From Mesotaenium endlicherianum (taxonomy: Eukaryota; Streptophyta; Zygnematophyceae; Zygnematales; Mesotaeniaceae): a stretch of DNA of 37,065 nt. This document shows, piece after piece, positions 8,368-17,127 of this stretch. Both the position numbers and the translations under genes were made by a program. How positions within the stretch are numbered: position 1 is the first letter of the stretch; the number at the start of each line of letters is the position of its first letter. The stretch is taken from the NCBI GenBank assembly GCA_009602735.1, contig WELA01013530.1:1-37065 (forward strand), in the 5' to 3' direction. Below the pieces are notes generated by a model, which was given only the letters and a program-made list of their open reading frames with translations, did no database searches and was not told the origin of the DNA.

Positions 8368-10413
8368 TTAATACTTTTTCTTTACCATGGTAAGGATGGT
8401 GGCTACACCAACAGCTTCGTCGGTTTCGTCGAATATCTCTACATACCATTTAACAATTCCTTTGGGGATGTCTTCTTCAGTTTTCTTTTCCTGTGCTGTT
8501 TTTTCCTTACAGGTAAAACGCACATGAATTTCTGCACCGGGGTAAACCGGTTTGGTAAAGCGCAATTCGTCGATACCATAATTGAGCAATACGGGGTTTT
8601 TACGGTAGCTGTCTACGAAAAGTCCGGCTGCAATGCTCATGATAAGATAACCGTGCGCCACCTGTTTTTCGAACATGGTACCGGTAAAATCGGTGTCTTT
8701 GAGGTGGGCATAAAAATGATCGCCGCTTAGGTTGGCAAAACGGTCGATGTCTTCGGCGGTAATGAGTCTTTTCTCGGTTACCAGCTGATCGCCTACCTGT
8801 AGTTCTTCAAAATACAGCTGGAAAGGATGAACAGCGGGCGTACGGCCCTTTGCACCGGGTTGGTAAACATGGCTTACAGCAGTGATCATATCGGGTGAAC
8901 CCTGGATGGCCAGGCGTTGCATATAGTGTTTTACGCCACGCATACCGCCCATCTCTTCTCCGCCACCGGCCCTGCCCGGACCGCCATGTACTAACAGTGG
9001 CAGGGGTGATCCATGTCCTGTGTTTTCCCTGGCGCAATCGTTATTGAGTATCAACATACGCCCGTGCCAGGTGCCGGCGCCTAACACATATTTCGTTGCC
9101 AGGTCCTGGCTGGTGGTAACGATGGTGCTTACCAGCGAACCTTTACCCAGCTTTGCGAGCGCTACGGCATCATCGATAGATTGACAGGGCATTAGTGTAG
9201 ATACCGGTCCGAATGCTTCTACTTCATGAACTGTCGTGTTATTAAATGGCTGTTCGTTGAGTAGTAATAAAGGGCTCATAAAAGCACCTTTGGTATTGTC
9301 GGCATCGATCAGCTCTACACTGTCGAGCGAGCCATAAATGAGCTGGGAAGAAGCCAGCAGTTTTTGCACCTGTGCTTTTACTTCCTGCCGCTGCGCTTCC
9401 CCGGCCAATGATCCCATCCGCACTTTTTCATTCAGCGGGTTGCCGATGGTAGTTTGTGCAAGCGCTTTTCCCAAAGACAGGTGAACGTCTTCCAGTTTAT
9501 TTTGCGGAACAAAGATGCGCCGGATGGCTGTGCATTTTTGTCCGCTCTTGGTGGTCATTTCCCTGCGTACTTCCTTGATGAAAATATCCCACTCGGGCAT
9601 ATCCGGCGTTACATCTTCACCCAATACAATACAATTCAGCGAATCGGCTTCCATGGTAAAAGGAACATTGGATGCCAGGATATGCGGATTGGATTTGAGC
9701 ATCTGTCCCGTGCCGGCCGATCCGGTAAATGTGATCACATCCTGCTCATTCACGTGATTGAGCAGATCGCCGGCGCTGCCGCAGAGCAATTGCAAAGCGC
9801 CATTGGGTAAAATGCCCGATGAGGCGATCTCTTTTACTACTGCTTCTGTAAGGAACGAAGTAATAGTGGCTGGTTTTACGATAGCCGGTACACCTGCCAG
9901 CAGGTTCACTGCAATTTTTTCGAGCATGCCCCAGACCGGGAAATTGAAAGCATTGATGTGTACGGCCACCCCTTCTTTTGGAAGCAGTAAGTGGTGCCCC
10001 ATGAAAGTATTGGCTTTTCCCAGTGAGTGATATTCTCCATCGAGGCAATAAGGTTGATCGGGAAATTTGCGGCGGAGTGAAGCGTAAGCAAACAGGTTGC
10101 CGATGCCGCCTTCAATATCTACCCAGCTATCGGCTTTGGTAGCGCCGGTCTGGTAACTCAACTGGTAAAACGAATCGAGATGATTACGCAGGTGCAGCGC
10201 CAGTGCGCGCAGCACCAGTCCGCGTTCGTGGAAAGTCATTTTGCGGAGCGCCGGGTTGCCAACTGTTCTGGCATAGTGCAGCGCGGCGGCCATGTCAATT
10301 CCTTTTGTTGTAGCCGATGCTATTTGTTCGCCGGTAACCGCATTGAACAACGGCTGACCCTCCCCATCGCCGGGTATCCATTTACCCAGGATGTAATTTT
10401 CCAATTTTGACAT
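8368..10413 (-). CDS. paaZ: Bifunctional PaaZ: oxepin-CoA hydrolase / semialdehyde dehydrogenase
   Basis: The 681 residues carry an aldehyde dehydrogenase domain (about 1-515) and a MaoC-type hot-dog hydratase domain (about 530-681), the PaaZ architecture. In phenylacetate catabolism the MaoC part opens the oxepin-CoA ring and the ALDH part oxidises the resulting aldehyde. Catalytic E255 (FTMEADSLN) and nucleophile C294 (SGQKCTAI) are present, and the MaoC motif appears at LSGDHFYAHL. No paaABCDE, paaK or paaF/G genes are in the window, so either they lie elsewhere or the enzyme serves another aromatic-CoA pathway. The ATG at 10413 abuts a long inverted repeat that probably controls the gene. 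Confidence 0.92.
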   Translation of the reverse strand: MSKLENYILGKWIPGDGEGQPLFNAVTGEQIASATTKGIDMAAALHYARTVGNPALRKMTFHERGLVLRALALHLRNHLDSFYQLSYQTGATKADSWVDIEGGIGNLFAYASLRRKFPDQPYCLDGEYHSLGKANTFMGHHLLLPKEGVAVHINAFNFPVWGMLEKIAVNLLAGVPAIVKPATITSFLTEAVVKEIASSGILPNGALQLLCGSAGDLLNHVNEQDVITFTGSAGTGQMLKSNPHILASNVPFTMEADSLNCIVLGEDVTPDMPEWDIFIKEVRREMTTKSGQKCTAIRRIFVPQNKLEDVHLSLGKALAQTTIGNPLNEKVRMGSLAGEAQRQEVKAQVQKLLASSQLIYGSLDSVELIDADNTKGAFMSPLLLLNEQPFNNTTVHEVEAFGPVSTLMPCQSIDDAVALAKLGKGSLVSTIVTTSQDLATKYVLGAGTWHGRMLILNNDCARENTGHGSPLPLLVHGGPGRAGGGEEMGGMRGVKHYMQRLAIQGSPDMITAVSHVYQPGAKGRTPAVHPFQLYFEELQVGDQLVTEKRLITAEDIDRFANLSGDHFYAHLKDTDFTGTMFEKQVAHGYLIMSIAAGLFVDSYRKNPVLLNYGIDELRFTKPVYPGAEIHVRFTCKEKTAQEKKTEEDIPKGIVKWYVEIFDETDEAVGVATILTMVKKKY

Positions 10414-10448
10414 ACCAATCGTTTAGTCAGCAAAGCTAACGATTGGTA
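10413..10448. promoter_or_regulatory. Inverted repeat at the paaZ start, probable operator
   Basis: TACCAATCGTT (10413-10423) is exactly mirrored by AACGATTGGTA (10438-10448). Allowing one extra T the arms grow to 13 bp around a 9-base centre. The left arm touches the paaZ start codon. This could be a repressor site, for example for a TetR-type regulator of acyl-CoA catabolism, or an mRNA hairpin that masks the start. No such regulator is encoded nearby. Confidence 0.6.
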
Positions 10449-10546
10449 GGTTTTATTGCACTGCTATCAATTTTTAACGGCCCCATTATTTAAAAGAAAC
10501 CAAACAATTTCTATTCTATATTGCCGATTTTAGTACTTAAATACGA

Positions 10547-10810
10547 TTGACAGCTGTTATGAAGAACCTGTTCACCCCCTCTACTTTTACAAAAGAGGGT
10601 TGGCTGCAACTGGGACTGGTAGGTGATAAGCAGCAAAGCCTGGCAGACTCTTATAGTAACACGGGCAGTATGTATCTTACTTCACTCGTGTTTATTGCCC
10701 TGGGTCTTCCTGAAACCGATGAATTTTGGACGGGACCATTTACCGAATGGACACAACAGAAGGCCTGGTCGGGCAAACCATTCAAGAAGGATTATGCTGT
10801 GAAGTATTAG
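10547..10810 (+). pseudogene. DUF2264 protein, C-terminal remnant
   Basis: Only 87 codons remain. The sequence EGWLQLGLVGDKQ..SLADSYSNTGSMYL, then FIALGLPETDEFWTGPF and TQQKAWSGKPFKKDYAV, corresponds to the last part of DUF2264 proteins, which are normally several hundred residues and linked to glycan use. An in-frame stop at 10538-10540 closes the frame, and no earlier part of the gene is found before paaZ. It stands at the head of the GH88/GH36-like genes, so it probably belonged to that locus. Confidence 0.7.
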
Positions 10811-10902
10811 TTGAAATATGTAAGATTTTCTTTTTATTCTTTTAAAGAATTCGCCTGTCTTTTTGGATGGACTGGCAATTTTGATGTTCATTAAAACTAC
10901 GA

Positions 10903-12216
10903 ATGCTTATGATCAGTTGTAACTACCCTTCGAAGGGACGTACTTTTCTTGCGGGAAAGAACTTATTGGGGCTGCTGCTTTTTTTGGCGCCTTTTCTTTC
11001 TTCATCACAAACCTCACTTAGGTCACAGCAGAGCGAAAAGGACTTTGTGACATCTAATTTTCAATTTGCCGGGGCACAATTGAAAAAAACGCTTGCTGAA
11101 ACAGAGAATGGACCCAAATCTTTTCCAAGGACTACCGACAGAAACGGAAAATTATTAGGCTCTTCGATGGAAGATTGGACGACCGGCTTTTTTCCCGGCA
11201 GCTTGTGGATGACTGCTGACTTTAATAAAGACACAACATTAGAAAGTGCTGCAATTGCGTGGACAGAAAAACTGGAGCCGCTTAAATTTTATACGAAAAA
11301 CCACGACCTGGGATTCATGATGTATTGCAGCTTTGGCAATGCCTACCGTTTAACCAATAACAAAGCATACAAAGAAGTATTGATACAGTCTGCAAAATCA
11401 CTTTGTACCCGCTACAACCCTGCGGTAGGCTGTATTAAATCGTGGAATACATTCCGTTCATGGCATGGCAATGCTACTTATAATTTCCCGGTGATCATCG
11501 ACAATATGATGAACCTGGAGCTCCTGTTCTTTGCATCTAAAGAAACGGGTGATACCATGTACAGGCATATAGCTGTTTCGCACGCGTTACATACCATGCA
11601 GAACCAGATCAGGAGTGATTACAGCTCATACCACGTAGTTTGTTATGATTCTCTTTCTTCCAAAGTAGTAGCGCGTGAAACGGCACAAGGATATGCTGAT
11701 AACTCAACCTGGTCGCGCGGGCAGGCATGGGGCATCTATGGCTTTACCATGTGTTACAGGGAAACCAAAGACAAGCGCTTCCTGAAAACAGCTGCAGGCA
11801 TGGCCGACTGGTATATCAACAATAAAAACCTTCCCACTGATAAAATATCCTACTGGGATTTTAATGCAGGAGAACCCGGTTATACGCCCGGTATCAATTC
11901 AAAAGCGCTGAAAACACAAACCAATCCCATTCTGCGCGATGCCTCCGCAGCCGCTATAACAGCATCAGCCCTGCTGGAGCTCAGTCGCTATGTAAATAAC
12001 AAGAAAGCCGGTGAATACCGCAACATTGCTTTACAGATAATACATACACTTTCGGGCCCCGATTATAAAGCGGCTCCCGGTACCAACGGAGGTTTTTTGT
12101 TGAAACACTGTGTGGGCAGTATTCCCCACGGAGCCGAAGCTGATGAGCCGTTGGTATACGCCGATTATTATTATCTTGAGGCATTGAAAAGGTATCACGA
12201 TTGGTACCTGAAATAA
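10903..12216 (+). CDS. GH88 family unsaturated uronyl hydrolase (copy 1)
   Basis: A 437-residue secreted (alpha/alpha)6-barrel enzyme. GH88 members remove the unsaturated uronic acid left at the non-reducing end by polysaccharide lyases. The N-terminus contains a hydrophobic export segment (LLGLLLFLAPFLSSSQ, about 21-36). Family blocks are clear: EDWTTGFFPG, KNHDLGFMMYCSFGNA with D135, FPVIIDNMMNLELL with D200 (the two aspartates needed in Bacillus UGL), QGYADNSTWSRGQAWG, YWDFN and LRDASAAAI. The GH36-like gene follows after 25 bases. A paralogue sharing nearly all these blocks lies at 23400. Likely substrates are pectin/rhamnogalacturonan or glycosaminoglycan-type unsaturated oligosaccharides; the GH106 gene favours the former. 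Confidence 0.9.
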   Translation: MLMISCNYPSKGRTFLAGKNLLGLLLFLAPFLSSSQTSLRSQQSEKDFVTSNFQFAGAQLKKTLAETENGPKSFPRTTDRNGKLLGSSMEDWTTGFFPGSLWMTADFNKDTTLESAAIAWTEKLEPLKFYTKNHDLGFMMYCSFGNAYRLTNNKAYKEVLIQSAKSLCTRYNPAVGCIKSWNTFRSWHGNATYNFPVIIDNMMNLELLFFASKETGDTMYRHIAVSHALHTMQNQIRSDYSSYHVVCYDSLSSKVVARETAQGYADNSTWSRGQAWGIYGFTMCYRETKDKRFLKTAAGMADWYINNKNLPTDKISYWDFNAGEPGYTPGINSKALKTQTNPILRDASAAAITASALLELSRYVNNKKAGEYRNIALQIIHTLSGPDYKAAPGTNGGFLLKHCVGSIPHGAEADEPLVYADYYYLEALKRYHDWYLK

Positions 12217-12241
12217 TCGCTTCATTCAAATAAAACTGATC

Positions 12242-14434
12242 GTGCGTTTCTTTTATGTTGCCTTATTTGCCATTGCAACCGAATGTGCAGCCGCACAACA
12301 ATTGGCACAATTACCTGTTTGGACAAACAACAGGGAGCAAAGCAACCAGACCGATTGGTTGGTGCACCCTGTTCAGGAAAAAGCAACTGTTTATAATAGT
12401 CCGGATCGGCGGGATTTGATTTTGTATAATGGTCTTGTAAAAAGAACGTTCAGACTCAATCCCGGTATTGCGTGTACCGGATACAAGAATATGACTACTG
12501 GTCAGGAACTGATTAGGGCCGTTTCGCCGGAAGCACGTATTACGATCAATGGAAAAGAATATCCGGTTGGTGGATTAACCGGTCAAGAAGAAAAAGCATA
12601 CCTCCTGCCTGCCTGGGTAGATGATTTTAAACGGGGTGAGCGTGGTTTCGTGTTTCAACGGTTCGTCATCAGCAAACTAATTCCCTTCCTGGCATGGAAG
12701 CCTACCACCTGGGCAATGAATACAAAGCAGCCGACAGGGGTGATGGTGAGTTTCTATTATGAATCAACACTACCGGCTTTAAAAGATATTCATGTAACAG
12801 TGAATTATGAATTGTATGATGGCCTTCCGCTGATGGTGAAATGGCTTTCCATAGAAAATAAGAGTAATGCCCCGTTGAAGATAGATCGTGTAGTGAATGA
12901 AATACTGGCAACACCCGAAGAAGAAAGCGCGGTAGTAGGCAGTGCAGAAAGAATGAAAAAGCAGCAAGGCATTTATGTTGAAACCAATTATGCTTTCAAT
13001 AATGCCATGCGTTACGATCTGAGCGATCAAACCCTTCACTGGAAAACAGACCGATCCTACACTTCGCAGGTGAATTATGATTATCAAACGCCCTGTGTGC
13101 TGGAAGTTTATCCTGATAAGGCTCCGGGTATTGAATTAGAACCGGGAGCAGCGCTGCATTCTGTACGTTCTTACGAATTGTTGATGGATGGATACGACAG
13201 GGAAAGAAGAGGACTTGCTGTTCGCAGGATGTACAGTACAATAGCTCCGTGGACAACAGCCAATCCCATTTTCATGCACCTGGTGAGTAAGAACGATGAA
13301 CAGGTACGTACAGCCATCGATCAATGCGCTGCTACCGGTTATGAAGCAGTGATATTGAGCTTCGGCAGTCATTTGAATATGGAAGACTCTTCAGCAGAGA
13401 ATATCCGCCGATGGAAAACGCTGACAGCGTATGCGCATGAAAAGCATATAAAGATCGGTGGTTATTCCCTGTTCAGTTCGCGGCGTATCAGTGATGAAGA
13501 CGATGTAGTAGATCCTAAAACCGGCAAGCCTGGCGGCGCTTTCTTCGGAAATGCACCATGTTTCGGAAGCAAATGGGGATTGGCTTACCGCGATAAGATC
13601 AAATATTTTTTCACGCAAACGGGTTTTGATATTTGGGAGAACGATGGACCCTACCCGGGCGATGTATGCGCTTCTACTTCACATCCGGGACACAAGGGGC
13701 TCGACGATTCACAGTGGCGGCAAATGGAAATACAAAAAGAATTGTATCACTGGTTGAATACAAGAGGTGTTTACATCAATGCGCCTGACTGGTATTTCCT
13801 GGACGGTACCAATAAAATAGGTATTGGCTACAGGGAAGTAAATTTTTCTTTGCCAAGAGATCACCAGAAATTATTGAACAGGCAAAATATATTCGATGGC
13901 ACCTGGGAAAAGACAGGCTCAATGAGCTGGGGCTTTGTGCCTCTCACAAAATACCAGGGCGGTGGCCCCGAAGCTATGCTGGAGCCGCTGAGTGAGCACC
14001 TGAAAGATTATGAACAACTCATGATGCAATACTATGGCGCCGGTGTACAGGCTTGTTACCGGGGGCCACGTTTATATGATACAGATACTACCAGGCGCGT
14101 GGTTGCAGAGGTAATCAACTGGTACAAAAAATACCGCGCTATACTCAACAGCGATATCATTCACCTGCGGCGTGCAGATGGGCGTGATTGGGATGGGTTG
14201 TTGCATGTGAATCCGCGACTAAAAGAAAAAGGATTGCTGATCTTATACAATCCTACCAAAAAGATTATCTCCCAAACCATTCGTGTGCCCTTGTATTATA
14301 CGGGACTTACCAAGACTGCCAGTATAAGAGAAAAAGAAGGAGCAGCTGGTACTTATGTGCTGAACAGGAATTATGAAGTAACATTGAAGGTTCGCCTGGA
14401 GCCCGAATCCTATTCCTGGTGGGTTATCGAGTAA
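12242..14434 (+). CDS. GH36/alpha-galactosidase-like glycoside hydrolase
   Basis: A 730-residue secreted protein with signal peptide MRFFYVALFAIATECAAAQQ, starting at GTG (12242). The N-terminal half is a beta-sandwich of the kind seen in GH36 enzymes (NYELYDGLPLMVKWLSIENK, about 185-205); the second half looks like a TIM barrel with acidic strand ends (GFDIWENDGPYPGD, about 460-473, and YINAPDWYFLDGTNK) followed by a C-terminal beta domain. I recognise the overall architecture as alpha-galactosidase-like but cannot assign it to a characterised family, so substrate is open. It follows GH88 copy 1 closely and probably works on the same polysaccharide. Confidence 0.65.
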   Translation: MRFFYVALFAIATECAAAQQLAQLPVWTNNREQSNQTDWLVHPVQEKATVYNSPDRRDLILYNGLVKRTFRLNPGIACTGYKNMTTGQELIRAVSPEARITINGKEYPVGGLTGQEEKAYLLPAWVDDFKRGERGFVFQRFVISKLIPFLAWKPTTWAMNTKQPTGVMVSFYYESTLPALKDIHVTVNYELYDGLPLMVKWLSIENKSNAPLKIDRVVNEILATPEEESAVVGSAERMKKQQGIYVETNYAFNNAMRYDLSDQTLHWKTDRSYTSQVNYDYQTPCVLEVYPDKAPGIELEPGAALHSVRSYELLMDGYDRERRGLAVRRMYSTIAPWTTANPIFMHLVSKNDEQVRTAIDQCAATGYEAVILSFGSHLNMEDSSAENIRRWKTLTAYAHEKHIKIGGYSLFSSRRISDEDDVVDPKTGKPGGAFFGNAPCFGSKWGLAYRDKIKYFFTQTGFDIWENDGPYPGDVCASTSHPGHKGLDDSQWRQMEIQKELYHWLNTRGVYINAPDWYFLDGTNKIGIGYREVNFSLPRDHQKLLNRQNIFDGTWEKTGSMSWGFVPLTKYQGGGPEAMLEPLSEHLKDYEQLMMQYYGAGVQACYRGPRLYDTDTTRRVVAEVINWYKKYRAILNSDIIHLRRADGRDWDGLLHVNPRLKEKGLLILYNPTKKIISQTIRVPLYYTGLTKTASIREKEGAAGTYVLNRNYEVTLKVRLEPESYSWWVIE

Positions 14435-14464
14435 GGAAAAAGTTGTATTTTACTGTTTCAATGA

Positions 14465-14773
14465 ATGGATAGTATGGATCGGCCGGCATACGATATCAGG
14501 CACAATGAAAAGAACATGCGTTTCGAAATTACCGAGAATGGAGAAACAGCCTATCTTGAATATCGTTATTATCACGATGATATTGCATTCATGCATACCG
14601 AAGTGCCTGCTGCACTGGAAGGGAAAGGAATAGCGTCTGCCCTGGCAGTATATGCATTTGCTTATGCCAAAGAACACCAAAAACTGGTGATGGTATATTG
14701 CCCCTTTGTTGCAGGATATTTAAAGAAGCACCCGGAGTACAAAGCGCAACTCGACCCTAAGTTCATACACTAG
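14465..14773 (+). CDS. Small GNAT-type N-acetyltransferase (YjdJ-like)
   Basis: A 102-residue protein matching the short GCN5-related acetyltransferase family found next to many unrelated genes. The acetyl-CoA loop is visible as PAALEGKGIASALAVYAFAYAK (about 50-71), preceded by the strand IAFMHTEVP and followed by VMVYCPFVAGYLKKHPEY. The protein has no membrane segment. The substrate of this subgroup is not established. It sits three bases before the TMEM175-family gene and may share its transcript. Confidence 0.85.
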   Translation: MDSMDRPAYDIRHNEKNMRFEITENGETAYLEYRYYHDDIAFMHTEVPAALEGKGIASALAVYAFAYAKEHQKLVMVYCPFVAGYLKKHPEYKAQLDPKFIH

Positions 14774-14776
14774 TAT

Positions 14777-15352
14777 ATGATCAAAAACAGACTAGAGGCA
14801 TTCAGCGATGGGGTCATGGCCATCATCATCACCATCATGGTACTGGAAATGAAGATTCCGCATGGCGATGATCTTTCCGTGCTGAAACCGGTATTGCCCA
14901 TTTTCATCAGTTATATCGTGAGCTTTATTTATGTAGGGATTTATTGGAACAACCACCACCATATGATGCACGTGGTGTCTAAAGTTAACGGCAGGGTACT
15001 GTTGGCCAACCTGCATTTGCTGTTCTGGATATCCCTGTTCCCTTTTACTTCTGCATGGATTGGTGAGAATCATTTTTCTACCTGGCCGGTTGCATTGTAT
15101 GGGTTTGTATTGTTCATGGCTTCGATGGCCTGGTATATTCTTGCCAGGATACTGATGAAATTACACGGAACAGATTCGGCCATTACGCATGCGTATGGAC
15201 AGGATTGGAAAGGAAAACTCTCTTCGGCTGTTTACCTGATAGCCATTTTCATTGCCTTTTATATACCCATCATCAGCTTTCTACTTTATTGCCTGGTGGC
15301 CGCCGTTTGGATATTACCCGATTACCGGATCGAAAGATTATCGAAAGACTAA
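14777..15352 (+). CDS. TMEM175/DUF1211 family potassium channel-like protein
   Basis: A 191-residue integral membrane protein with about five to six hydrophobic segments. It starts with the family signature RLEAFSDGVMAIIIT (4-18), which lines the pore of bacterial TMEM175 channels, and continues with IYWNNHHHMMHV and LFWISLFPFTSAWIGE, also typical. Bacterial homologues are tetrameric, potassium-selective leak channels. There is no regulatory domain. It shares its orientation with the preceding GNAT gene; no functional link to the surrounding glycan genes is apparent. Confidence 0.9.
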   Translation: MIKNRLEAFSDGVMAIIITIMVLEMKIPHGDDLSVLKPVLPIFISYIVSFIYVGIYWNNHHHMMHVVSKVNGRVLLANLHLLFWISLFPFTSAWIGENHFSTWPVALYGFVLFMASMAWYILARILMKLHGTDSAITHAYGQDWKGKLSSAVYLIAIFIAFYIPIISFLLYCLVAAVWILPDYRIERLSKD

Positions 15353-15415
15353 TCCGTTACCATCAGCCAATAATTTACCAACCAGTAGGTTGCTGAAACA
15401 GACCTGCATCATTGT

Positions 15416-15440
15416 ATTATGATAATGATCGTATCATAAT
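15416..15440. promoter_or_regulatory. Dyad, candidate enhancer (UAS) for a sigma-54 activator
   Basis: ATTATGATA (15416-15424) and TATCATAAT (15432-15440) form a perfect 9-bp inverted repeat with a 7-base centre. The right arm also continues into a second palindrome, TATCATAATGATA (15432-15444). The centre lies about 145 bases before the predicted sigma-54 start site, a normal distance for NtrC-type binding sites. It could instead be a weak hairpin after the channel gene, but no T-run follows. Confidence 0.5.
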
Positions 15441-15545
15441 GATAGTGCTTTCTCTTCCTATTTTTTCCGCATTAAATTTCTTTAATGCTGTAAAACCCTT
15501 TGCTGGTAATTTTTATGATATAAAAAAATATATATAGATAACCTG

Positions 15546-15562
15546 CTGGCATAACATTGGCA
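15546..15562 (+). promoter_or_regulatory. Candidate sigma-54 (-24/-12) promoter of the porin operon
   Basis: CTGGCATAACATTGGCA holds the invariant GG (15548-15549) and GC (15560-15561) with exactly ten bases between, as required for RpoN promoters; it matches the TGGCA half well and the TTGC half with one mismatch. The third gene downstream encodes a sigma-54 activator. Confidence 0.5.
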
Positions 15563-15678
15563 TTTCCTGAAATGACATAGATGACCGGTTTTATTATGTT
15601 CCTGTAAGGCTGTTCAAACCTTACAGCGGCTAACGATTTGCTTGTATCAACAAACAATAAAATTTAAACCATACTAAC

Positions 15679-17106
15679 ATGATCCGTAGCATTACCCTTA
15701 GAACGGTTTTATTAACTGCATTGGCACTTTGTTTTATGTTGTCTGATATACAGGCTCAAAAAGCAACCGATGGTATCAATAATAACCCTGCCGATTCCCT
15801 TAACTCATCCACCAACCCTGCAGCGCCGGGAGACCCATTTGGTTTTGCTGATTTTTCCTGGGTGAATGGTAATAACCGCCAGGCTTCCAAGATTATCGAC
15901 AATAAATATTTTACCGGCGACTTCACGTTCGACATGAATTATACCTATTCGAACAGGCATCCGATCGATAATACAGTGCTGGGCTCCACGGCCTTATCCA
16001 GGAATGAAGAATTCACGGTATCATTTGTAGGCGTAGGAGGCGATTTTCATTATAAGAATGTAAGAGGAAGGATCATGACCCAGTTTGGAACGCGCTCAAC
16101 GGTTGTTCCACGGAATGATTACAGCGGTTACAGGGGTATGTACGACTTGCCCGATGCATACAGGTATCTCAGCGAAGCTTATGGCGGTTATCATTTTGAT
16201 AAATGGCATGGTATCAACGTAGATATGGGAATATTCATGTCTTATATCGGCATGTTCTCTTATAACAATTTTGAGAACTGGAGTTACCAACCCTCTTATA
16301 CTTCTGATAATACGCCCTGGTTCTTCAATGGCATACGGGTGCAGATGTTTCCGAGCGTTAAAACAAAAGTTGAATTATGGCTGATCAATGGATGGCAATC
16401 TTATGGCAAGTTCAACAAAATGCCCGGCCTCGGATTCTCTTATTTGCACAGACCCAATGGCAAAGTTTCTTTTATCTCCAATAACTATTTCGGAACGGAT
16501 GTAGCAGGTATGCCCCATGTAAAGCGGATACATACCGATAATACATTCCAGCATATGTATTATAACAACCCTAAGGCATCTGGTATTAAAAGAGCAGCGT
16601 TCACTGTTACAGGAGATTTCGGTTTTCAATGGGGCAGTGATGAAGGCACTACGTTTACGCCTTTCGGAGATACTACTGCTTCCAACTTCATCAGTGGAAT
16701 GGTATATAACAGGATTTGGTTTGGTAAGGATATGAAATGGGGATGGACCATCGGAGGCGGATTCCTGCATAATCCCAGCAGATACCTGGCGTTGGTGCCT
16801 CCCGGACAAGCCACTGATAAATTTGTTGCAGATGCTGTTCCCGGCGCTAAAATGGATGGATGGGATGGTTCAACCTGTCTTGATTACAATCCCAATGACT
16901 TTTTAACGATCAGACTGGAACTGGTGCACCGTTTTATGAACATCCCCTATTTCAATGGACCTGGCGGTGTTACCGGCCAAAATGGTTACCAAACGAACCC
17001 TGCATTAACGTTTAATCCTAATTCATATATATCCAATACGGGCTGGACGCCCGACCTGGTTAAATCAGAGACCAGGGGAATATTGGCATTGATTGTAAGA
17101 TTTTAA
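15679..17106 (+). CDS. Outer-membrane porin, BBP2 (OmpL-like) family
   Basis: A 475-residue protein with a clear signal peptide (MIRSITLRTVLLTALALCFMLSDIQAQ) and a barrel made of alternating aromatic and polar strands, ending in LALIVRF with a terminal Phe as expected for outer-membrane insertion. Blocks such as FTFDMNYTYSNRHPIDNT, LPDAYRYLSEAYGGYHF, VDMGIFMSYIGMFSYNNFENW and LELVHRFMNIPYF fit the putative beta-barrel porin-2 family. The transported solute is unknown. It is the first gene of a likely three-gene transcript with a secreted protein (21 bases on) and an NtrC-type regulator, behind a candidate sigma-54 promoter. Confidence 0.85.
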   Translation: MIRSITLRTVLLTALALCFMLSDIQAQKATDGINNNPADSLNSSTNPAAPGDPFGFADFSWVNGNNRQASKIIDNKYFTGDFTFDMNYTYSNRHPIDNTVLGSTALSRNEEFTVSFVGVGGDFHYKNVRGRIMTQFGTRSTVVPRNDYSGYRGMYDLPDAYRYLSEAYGGYHFDKWHGINVDMGIFMSYIGMFSYNNFENWSYQPSYTSDNTPWFFNGIRVQMFPSVKTKVELWLINGWQSYGKFNKMPGLGFSYLHRPNGKVSFISNNYFGTDVAGMPHVKRIHTDNTFQHMYYNNPKASGIKRAAFTVTGDFGFQWGSDEGTTFTPFGDTTASNFISGMVYNRIWFGKDMKWGWTIGGGFLHNPSRYLALVPPGQATDKFVADAVPGAKMDGWDGSTCLDYNPNDFLTIRLELVHRFMNIPYFNGPGGVTGQNGYQTNPALTFNPNSYISNTGWTPDLVKSETRGILALIVRF

Positions 17107-17127
17107 TCACTTTAAAAATACAAAGCC

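Larger units (their letters stand above)
15353..15678 (+). promoter_or_regulatory. 326-base regulatory region before the porin gene
   Basis: No coding sequence is seen. It contains a strong dyad at 15416-15440 and a -24/-12-like element at 15546-15562 (both listed separately), then about 115 bases to the porin ATG. The region is A/T rich near 15510-15540. Confidence 0.6.

Noticed and set aside
14819-14840. CATCATCATCACCATCATGG run resembling a triplet repeat or tag
   Set aside because: It is the coding sequence of the first TMEM175 helix (Ile-rich AIIITI), not a repeat array.
15416-15440. Reading the dyad as the terminator of the TMEM175-family gene
   Set aside because: The stem is A/T rich, 64 bases from the stop and lacks a following T-run; a regulatory site fits better.
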